From Variovorax paradoxus B4 (GTDB lineage Bacteria; Pseudomonadota; Gammaproteobacteria; Burkholderiales; Burkholderiaceae_C): DNA of 64,000 nucleotides. The DNA lies in the NCBI RefSeq assembly GCF_000463015.1, contig NC_022247.1:2356001-2420000 (forward strand). The letters run 5' to 3'. Shown here in pieces: positions 63,184-64,000 of this stretch. The notes under the pieces were generated by a model that worked only from the letters and a program-made list of their open reading frames with translations, ran no database searches and was not told where the DNA came from. A program made the translations under genes and the position numbers. How positions within the stretch are numbered: the first letter of the stretch is position 1; each line of letters starts with the position of its first letter.

Positions 63184-64000
63184 ATGATCGCTCGGCGTGA
63201 GATTCTCATCGGTGGCGTGGTTGCGCTCGCCGGACTTCCGGTGCGGGCCCAGCCGCTCATGACCAGACCCGTCCGTGTGGTTACACCTTTTCCGGCGGGC
63301 AGCGGCCCCGACGCGGCGCTGCGCGTTGTGGGCGAAGCGCTGGCGCGCAAGTGGGGTCAGCCGGTGGTGGTGGACAACCGCCCCGGCGGCAACGGCTTCA
63401 TCGCGATCGCCGCATTCAAAAACGCGCCGCCGGACCACCATACGCTCCTGCTCATCGACAGCAACCAGGCGACAACGCACCCTCACACGTTCGCACGCCT
63501 GCCGTACGACGTCGAGAAAGATCTGCAGCCGGTCGGCATGATCCTGCGAACGCCATTCTTCGTGGCCGTTGCGCCAGACAGTCCCTTGCGCGGTGTCGAG
63601 GACATCGTCGCGGCCGCAAAGGCGAGGCCCAATGCAGTGACCTATGGTTCCTGGTTCATGGGGAGTCCAGGACACATTGGGGCCCTCCAGTTGCAGGTCT
63701 TGCGTGGGATCAGCATGACGCATGTGCCTTATCGCGACTTTGGCCAGCTGTACGCCGCTGTTGCGACCAAAGAAGTCGACTGGGCCCTCGGCAGCATCGC
63801 GAGCGCCGGGGCGCTGGAGCGCGCCGGAAAGTTGCGATTCATTGCCTTGGCGGCGTCAAGGCGCGACTCGCTCTATCCCAACGTGCCTGCCACGGCAGAA
63901 CTTCCCAAACTGCGCGAGTTCGACGTCAGTGCCTGGGCCGGCCTCTTTGCCGCACGTTCGACGCCGACGCCTGTTGCGGAGCAACTCGCTGCAGACCTCC
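63184..64000 (+). CDS. Bug/TctC-family periplasmic solute receptor (5), 3' end outside the window
   Basis: ATG 63184 follows AAGGAGAC (63169-63176). The reading frame stays open to the window edge (272 codons). It encodes a short signal peptide (ILIGGVVALAGLPVRAQ), then TRPVRVVTPFPAGSGPDAALRVV, VVVDNRPGGNGFIAIAAFKNAPPDH and PYDVEKDLQPVGMI. It is divergent from the LysR gene at 62142, the second such pair in this region. Confidence 0.9.
   Translation, partial: MIARREILIGGVVALAGLPVRAQPLMTRPVRVVTPFPAGSGPDAALRVVGEALARKWGQPVVVDNRPGGNGFIAIAAFKNAPPDHHTLLLIDSNQATTHPHTFARLPYDVEKDLQPVGMILRTPFFVAVAPDSPLRGVEDIVAAAKARPNAVTYGSWFMGSPGHIGALQLQVLRGISMTHVPYRDFGQLYAAVATKEVDWALGSIASAGALERAGKLRFIALAASRRDSLYPNVPATAELPKLREFDVSAWAGLFAARSTPTPVAEQLAADL

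Overview
The window looks like accessory chromosome or megaplasmid DNA of a beta-proteobacterium of the order Burkholderiales (Comamonadaceae/Variovorax-like or Alcaligenaceae). This is inferred from high GC, five orphan Bug/TctC-type solute receptors, many LysR/IclR/AraC regulators paired with catabolic operons, and the style of the Rieske oxygenase and homoprotocatechuate genes. No rRNA, tRNA, CRISPR array or phage genes were recognised.

Layout. (1) 1-6.1 kb: a TetR-controlled RND efflux system (outer-membrane lipoprotein, cut by the left edge, divergent from tetR; adaptor and pump), then an SDR and a LysR regulator. (2) 7.8-11 kb: an AraC regulator, an NTF2-like protein and a NifA-type sigma-54 activator. 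(3) 11-18.7 kb: an eight-gene minus-strand operon encoding OsmC protein, acyl-CoA-dehydrogenase-fold flavoprotein, rubredoxin/NADH-reductase fusion, CmpA/NrtA-type ABC importer, cyanase and persulfide-dioxygenase-like MBL protein. It is preceded by a GG-N10-GC sigma-54 promoter and a long palindrome. Together these suggest a pathway that imports or produces cyanate and reduced sulfur. (4) 19-27 kb: an AraC-controlled aromatic module (LivK-like receptor, dienelactone hydrolase-SnoaL fusion, reductase, Rieske alpha/beta, an isochorismatase-fold protein without its catalytic triad, SDR). (5) 27-32.8 kb: a HisC-like aminotransferase, a LysR regulator and a Glt-type amino-acid ABC importer, with two near-identical palindromes at the two control regions. 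(6) 33-54 kb: a large IclR-controlled aromatic locus. The leftward operon carries a second Rieske system, a 58-residue small protein, a class II aldolase, SSADH, a flavin hydroxylase and HpaI. The rightward operon carries two Bug receptors, a ThDP enzyme, an aldehyde dehydrogenase, HpaG1/G2-like proteins, HpaE, HpaD, HpaH and a third Bug receptor. The two operons share mirrored promoters in which paired 17-bp operators cover the -10 box and lie exactly 20 bp apart. (7) 54-64 kb: a periplasmic-type M20 amidohydrolase, a frameshifted tannase, an FAD oxidoreductase, and two LysR/Bug pairs separated by an intact IS5-family element with a 4-bp target duplication.

How the parts fit: the hpa genes convert homoprotocatechuate by meta-cleavage to pyruvate and succinic semialdehyde (HpaI), which SSADH passes to the TCA cycle. 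The ThDP enzyme and aldehyde dehydrogenase look like a 2-oxo-acid to carboxylic-acid entry step. A broken alpha-hydroxyacid dehydrogenase next to hpaI may be the relic of an earlier step. The CHM isomerase (HpaF) and a classical HpaBC hydroxylase were not seen. Coordinates come from reading frames and visible start signals; all family names come from recognised motifs, not database searches.
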